Shown here: piece after piece, positions 6,916-10,819 of the stretch
Numbering within the stretch: the stretch's first letter is position 1
How the letters are laid out: each line of letters starts with the position of its first letter
From: Echinostoma caproni
Lineage: Eukaryota > Platyhelminthes > Trematoda > Plagiorchiida > Echinostomatidae
Length of the DNA stretch: 10,819 bases
Assembly: GCA_900618425.1 (NCBI GenBank)
Contig: UZAN01040791.1
Coordinates: 17,092-27,910, forward strand
Direction: 5' to 3'
Program-made: the position numbers and the translations under genes
Notes under the pieces: generated by a model
Database searches by the model: none
The model's input: only the letters and a program-made list of their open reading frames with translations
What the model was told of the DNA's origin: nothing

Positions 6916-7689
6916 ATTGACACTGTCTGTGCTACCCGATTAGATCGAAACAGTGGTACGGTGCTTCTACTGTGATAACTTGTGCCAACAACTTGTGCCC
7001 ACATTTCCGTTCGGTTCATACTTCATACGCCATTTATCATATAATCGCCAATAGACCCCATGTATTATATCTCAATCAGAGAACACCAGTCATGGGAAAA
7101 CAAGTTATTTGTTTAATTCAAACTTATCAACCGGAGACAGAACGATTCATCAGTGGCTTGAATTCCCGTAAATTTCATTTCATTTTACTCTCGGGACTAG
7201 TATTAGACAATGGGACTGTGGTATCATTGGAGAGACTTCTAAACCTTGACCAAGTTATGAACCACGAAAAATCCTTCCAGTAATATCTACCTCAAACAAA
7301 TGATATGAGTGACCGTTTCTTACAACATGGCATTCACCAAACATGTTCCGCTTCCAACGAGGGATCTGTCTCATTCTAAGCTACCAGCATCCCCGTGGTT
7401 CCGTAAGGTTGATAGTCACAAGGTTCGCGTATGTTTACCCTACCGATTGAAGGCCTGCTCTGGCTAGTCATAGGGTCACTATATTTTCCAGTGTTACGGT
7501 CATGAATACCCCGGGATCTGGAACCGCATCCGGAAAGAGTTATTTCCCCGCTTACTGAGTGGGGCTGTACCAAATAACTTCTGACTGTGATGAATTTTGT
7601 TTCCTGCAAAGTAAGCGAAGACCAAAATGAAAAAACCTGGTGCTCACTCCGTGGCTTTCTCCATCTGGTCGGTTTTCATCCGCAGTGTT
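6916..7689. other. Noncoding stretch with unassigned short frames
   Basis: The + strand frame at 6972-7283 (103 codons) and the - strand frame at 7376-7609 (77 codons) are open but carry no recognisable motif, signal peptide or biased composition. Frames of this length are expected by chance at this base composition. Confidence 0.4.
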
Positions 7690-7752
7690 ACTGAAATTGG
7701 AACCCGGGACCTCCAAGGTAGAACGCAGACGATGCTACCCACTTCCACACTG
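7690..7752 (-). mobile_element. tRNA-like SINE core or tRNA pseudogene
   Basis: On the - strand, TGGAAGTGGGTAGCATCG (A-box region, about 7732-7748) is followed by TCTGCGTTCTACCTTGG (anticodon-arm-like) and then CCCGGGTTCCAATTTC (B box about 7705-7693). Order and spacing are tRNA-like, but the B box has GGTTCCAAT instead of GGTTCGAAT and the T stem does not pair well, so it is not a working tRNA. A few bases on, CTGCGGATGAAAAC (about 7685-7672) resembles the 3' half of the SINE hammerhead. It is therefore probably a SINE promoter region rather than a host tRNA gene. Confidence 0.5.
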
Positions 7753-7871
7753 GGTAGCTGATCTCGCCGATTTTCTTTTTTGTTCAGACATAATCTTTGC
7801 CAACCTTTTTTTTGCGGGCCTCACTCATCTCGGCGCTAGCCTCCAGGGTTATGACTCGTTTTTGCTAAACC

Positions 7872-7909
7872 CTATGGGACAAGAAAGCAACCGCTTGTAT
7901 TTCCCATAG
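7872..7909. repeat. Inverted repeat able to form a 12-base-pair hairpin
   Basis: CTATGGGA (7872-7879) pairs with TCCCATAG (7902-7909), and CAAG (7880-7883) pairs with CTTG (7893-7896), leaving a four-base TATT bulge and a ten-base loop. No T run follows, so it is not an obvious terminator. Confidence 0.5.
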
Positions 7910-8208
7910 TAAAACTTTGACTTCGACTCGTTGGGAGACATTTCGAACTGGGTTATTTGTTATGTGGGAGTAGTGGTGTACTTGATCATATTGCGAATTT
8001 CGTCTTGTGCATCGAAAACAAAGCTTGAACTGAAAAACACTGTATACAGCTGCGTTTGTTCTGTTCTAAAACTGAGCGCCTGCTCTCCGGATAGAAAATA
8101 CAGTTAATATTTCGTGCTGTATTCACTAAATCATTTCATCTCAGAGGACACCAGATGATTCCCAATTAGAACTAATTAAGTGGAACTGTGAAAAACGAAA
8201 ACGAAGTA
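7910..8208. other. Noncoding stretch left of the RTE insertion
   Basis: Nothing recognised: no frame, RNA gene or repeat. It is the old flanking sequence of the insertion that starts after 8228. Confidence 0.4.
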
Positions 8209-8228
8209 CATATGTCAAAAAAGAGTTC
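8209..8228. repeat. Target-site duplication, left copy
   Basis: CATATGTCAAAAAAGAGTTC is identical to 9987-10006. The bases on either side differ (A and T here, C and A at the other copy), so the match ends sharply at both sides. Confidence 0.9.
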
Positions 8229-8384
8229 TTGTTCACACACAGCCGCTCCCCACCCCCGTGTATCCAATGAACCGCTTTGGGGTAAAGATACATTGTTAGT
8301 CAAAAACGAATGAAAACCTCACTCCGTGCGAAATGATTCCCCTTCAGAAATCTATTTTATCTGTTTTAAAACGTTGCTGAATGA

Positions 8385-8402
8385 GTTCGAACTAGTTCGA
8401 AC
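8385..8402. repeat. Perfect 18-base palindrome within the RTE insertion
   Basis: GTTCGAACTAGTTCGAAC reads the same on both strands. It can also be seen as AGTTCGAACT and AGTTCGAACG in tandem. It lies where RT similarity has ended, about 50 bases from the last recognisable codons, so it may mark the junction of the internal deletion. Confidence 0.75.
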
Positions 8403-8440
8403 GAGCTGTAATCAGGTGGTCTGAATTTGGTGAATGGTTC

Positions 8441-9960
8441 TCACTTGACTTTCATCCTCTCGGCTTCACTGTTGTCCGGCTGTACACCACGCCTATGGAA
8501 GAATGGAATTTGTGATCGAGGACACATGGGTACACAACGATGGGATGAACGCTTTGATATTGCACAGTATGCTAACCTACTCCTGGGTATTCGTCCTCGA
8601 AGAAGCGAATCCACTAGATCTTCGCGGTTAGCTGAATCAAAGGCTCTTTTAAGGTCAAGGAACACTGCAATCGTTGGTCGGCGGTGGGTGTGACGCAGCC
8701 TAAGGACCTGGCACAACGTAAAACTTTGATCCATACATCCACGTCCAAACCGATATCCAACGTTTCGTTCACGGATGTTGGTCTGTCTTAAAGGAGTCAG
8801 TTGTCGAATAATGACAGAGCGTAATCTTTTGGTGACAATCGTTATCCAACGTATACCGCGGTAGTTTTCACAATCGTTGCTAGGGCCCTTAATGAAAATG
8901 GGAAGGTTCAGTGATTCGCCACAAAATGAAGCACTCCGCTCTTGCATCCTAATGTTGTGCAGTACGTTAGTGATAGAGCTTACGAGGTTATCAACCTGTA
9001 TCTTGAAAAGGGTGGGAGGGAACCCGTCCGGACCCGCTGCCTTTACTCTTTTCAGAAATCGAATCCAACATCAAACTTCTGCTTCTGCCGGAGGATCAAA
9101 CAACGTTGCCCACGGAACTTCAGTTGTAATTGAAGAAATCTGACTAGCACCACGCTTGCTGAACTGTTCACTGAAGTACTACTTGCAGCTCTCAAGCGGT
9201 TAATCCCAATTGTGAATAGCTTGTCCCCTTTAATCGCAGATTGTTTCACCAACTGGAGTTTGACAACCCCCCGTATTGCGTATTAGTCGGAACAGTCTTT
9301 GACTACTCCCCGAACCAGCTACGGTTTCCATTTCACCAGTTATTGTTGACCACTATTTTTCACGGTATTTCTTGAAACTCTTCATTGGCTTACATTGCAG
9401 ATGCCGTTTCTCCCTCTTTTGATTCTGGCAGGTCGCGATTTGTCTTTTTTATCCATCAGGGATACTGACTCATGAGATATTCAATGCCTTCGGCGGTCTG
9501 GAGATTCAGACCTACAATCAATATTCGCTACGAAATGATATTGCTCGCTTGAACTGATCCCATTGCTCATCTACATCATCAGGTTGAAACTCGTTTAGCT
9601 CACGCACTAGCTCTGATTCTTGACGTGCGCGAACTGCCGGGATAGACAGGTGATGACAAGATAACCTAGTTTATCGTTTTCGTCGCCGGCCAGTCACTCG
9701 ATGAGTGAAGTGCATCAGGACTAATGCGTGGTCCAACAGGACCTGCAATTTTGCACTGAGTCACGCCAACGGTAGCCTACATGTATGTGGTCCTTTTGGG
9801 TTAGCGTGTCCGATGATTTTGAAGTTCCAAGCTGCTGTCCGTCTAGAGTTGTATTCGGGAATTTTTACTGGATCGGACCAGGTAGTGGTCTACTCAGAAC
9901 TGGAGAAGTTGATCTTTACTATCTATTCCCTCTCAGGGCAGAGCAACTGTGAGCAGTGTT
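8441..9960 (-). pseudogene. RTE-type endonuclease/reverse transcriptase, C-terminal endonuclease to mid RT
   Basis: In order on the - strand: DSKDQLLQF with VDHYLVRSS (about 9920-9860), TQKDHIHV (near 9790), YRWRDSVQNCRSCW (near 9760), LDHALVLMHF (9736-9706, the conserved DH-LV of AP-like endonucleases), NDFQ-like linker ending VDEQWDQFKRAISF, GSSQRLFRLIRNTGG, KAAGPDGFPPTLFK (near 9040), and the RT in the 168-codon open frame 8947-8441: NDCENYRGI, RFGRGCMDQSFTLCQVL, AVFLDLKRAFDSANRED (motif A with catalytic Asp), and a weak motif B (RRGVQPDN). At least five frameshifts or stops interrupt the region above 8947. The endonuclease nicks the target and the RT copies RNA; neither can work in this copy. 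The most similar fragment in the window is at 2030-2150. Confidence 0.9.
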
Positions 9961-9986
9961 TATTATCCTCGACCTTTTATTGTATC

Positions 9987-10006
9987 CATATGTCAAAAAA
10001 GAGTTC
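9987..10006. repeat. Target-site duplication, right copy
   Basis: It is identical to 8209-8228 over 20 bases, including a run of six A residues. It is the 5' flank of the - strand insertion. Confidence 0.9.
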
Positions 10007-10355
10007 ACTTTAAGTGGACATAAGAAACAGTAAGCACGTAGCTTTTGATTTATTTCAGGGCTTGTGAATGCAAAACAGCACATCGCTTGAGTTACACTTG
10101 GGATTTTTACTCCTGGGAGTATCGTTTGTTATACAGAAACACTGAAGCTGTACGAGATGTGTCAAATTATTTGGCAATACGGGCATATCGTTTAAACCTT
10201 CTCCAATCCACATGTGCCGCAGCATGCAACCCTCACACCTTATTTCTGAACCAAGCTTTGCGGCATCAAAATTTATAGAAAATAATTTTTTTCAACATTT
10301 CTTGACTTCAGAATAATCCGATACTTTTTGATCTGACTCGCCTACTGCGCCTTGG
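10007..10355. other. Noncoding stretch right of the RTE insertion
   Basis: A + strand frame at 10045-10278 (77 codons) begins next to TTTATTTCAG, which resembles a 3' splice site. No domain is recognised and no donor was found, so I do not call an exon. An AT-rich segment follows near 10280. Confidence 0.35.
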
Positions 10356-10819
10356 CTAAATTTTGTGCGTTGAGGCTAAGGGACTATGAGNGCATTTTGA
10401 GACCATTAGTTTGGATGGATGTCCTCTAAGATGAACGTTGAGTGATAACTTCAGAAGCGGGAAACACGGATAACTTGGATTTTGCATTATTTGGTATACC
10501 ATAATCATATCTCCTCTGATGCAATCGGAATATAACCCCAGCGACTTTAATCTTTCTGCGTATGAATAACGATTCAACCCCCCGGACCATTTTTTTGGCC
10601 ATCTTTTGTGGACGCTCCAGCGTTTTGCAATCACCTCGTAGCCATGGATTCCTTGGGTGGATAGCGAGTGTACTCTTTGAGTGGGTGAATGTATGCTGAT
10701 AGTAGACGGGGGAAAAGCGCTGACTCAAACCGGCCAAAGACCTGGTTAAGCAAATCGACATTCTTTACAGCTGCTTTGAACACCTTGGTGCAGTTGATTG
10801 AGCAGCTTAAGTTTTCTTG
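10356..10819 (-). pseudogene. CR1/Jockey-type reverse transcriptase, C-terminal part (partial at window edge)
   Basis: Reading from the right edge on the - strand: AVKNVDLLNQVFGRFES with FPRLLSAYIHPLKEY, then after a frameshift NPWLRGDCKTLERPQKMAKK and MVRG, then after a second frameshift near 10565 YAERLKSLGLYS, RGDMIMVYQIM and HLRGHPSKLMV, ending at a stop near 10356. This order (vRPxLEY-pWxP, KxLExVQrrATKMV, YeERLkxLgLysLxyRRxRGDmIxvYkIl, RGHxxKL) is the well-known region after the RT palm in CR1/Jockey-type elements, common in flukes. It has no matching sequence in the RTE element next to it, and the open edge means palm motifs may lie beyond 10819. Nearest neighbour is the right target-site duplication, 350 bases away. 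Confidence 0.88.
10391..10391. other. Ambiguous base
   Basis: The single N lies inside the CR1/Jockey fragment; it is a sequencing or assembly ambiguity and affects one codon. Confidence 0.95.

Larger units (their letters stand above)
8229..9986 (-). mobile_element. RTE-type non-LTR retrotransposon insertion, 5'-truncated
   Basis: The 1758-base insertion is bounded by a perfect 20-base direct repeat, the mark of target-primed reverse transcription. Its sense strand is -. The 5' end (9986) falls within the endonuclease domain, the usual result of incomplete reverse transcription. The 3' part (8440-8229) is noncoding and lacks a poly-A tail; it ends in a GT-rich TGTGTGTGAACAA. RT motif C (YADD-like) and the thumb are absent between the motif B region and the 3' end, so an internal deletion of the element or of its template is likely. 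It may also be a chimeric copy. Confidence 0.85.

Noticed and set aside
6930..6965. GAAACAGTGGTA resembling a hammerhead stem III and cleavage site
   Set aside because: No CUGANGA core lies upstream at a usable distance.
6972..7283. Open frame of 103 codons on the + strand
   Set aside because: No domain, signal peptide or compositional bias, no splice signals noticed around it; length is compatible with chance.
7376..7609. Open frame of 77 codons on the - strand next to the tRNA-like core
   Set aside because: No domain; the region is adjacent to a SINE-like segment and probably noncoding repeat.
9567..9590. CTGATGA on the - strand followed at distance by other hammerhead-like bases
   Set aside because: It is explained by the coding of the RTE linker (PDDVDEQW); there is no stem II and no GAAA in place.
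10035..10278. Possible exon after a TTTATTTCAG acceptor-like site
   Set aside because: No donor site or upstream exon is identifiable, and the predicted peptide is unrecognised.

Overview
The window looks like accessory, intergenic or intronic DNA of a eukaryote, most likely a digenean fluke (trematode). I see no intact host gene. The evidence is a dense layering of decayed retroelements of kinds typical of flatworm genomes: Penelope-like elements (PLEs) with a GIY-YIG endonuclease, RTE/CR1-type non-LTR retrotransposons, and a tRNA-derived SINE carrying a hammerhead-ribozyme fold, an arrangement known from the schistosome SM-alpha family. Base composition is moderate rather than strongly AT-rich, so a non-schistosome fluke is my guess; this is an inference, not an identification.

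Left part (1-3000): a PLE reading frame runs in from the left edge and ends at 336. It is followed 84 bases later by a hammerhead-like motif (420-456). Next comes a 73-base repeat present twice in inverted orientation (749-821 and 1107-1179). The right copy runs into a TACATAGA-type microsatellite, after which a second, frameshifted PLE fragment begins (1231-1743, + strand). A weak hammerhead trace follows it (1918-1942). On the - strand lie a short reverse transcriptase (RT) fragment (2030-2150) and a third PLE fragment with RT-tail and GIY-YIG regions (2275-2965).

Middle (3000-8200): a frameshifted RT remnant on the - strand (3600-4300), small inverted repeats near 5300 and 5580, a SINE with A box, B box and hammerhead core (5816-5928), and a second tRNA-like core on the - strand (7690-7752). 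The rest is noncoding as far as I can read.

Right part (8200-10819): an RTE-type element on the - strand (8229-9986), cut off at its 5' end inside the endonuclease domain and flanked by a perfect 20-base direct repeat, which is a clear target-site duplication. It lacks the second half of its RT. The window closes with the RT tail of a CR1/Jockey-type element on the - strand (10356-10819), interrupted by frameshifts and one ambiguous base.

The only functional link visible between the pieces is that both the PLE and the SINE carry hammerhead cores of the same compact design (two-base-pair stem III with a four-base loop). Both copies have lost positions expected to be needed for cleavage. Short positions quoted for frameshifted fragments are approximate to a few codons.
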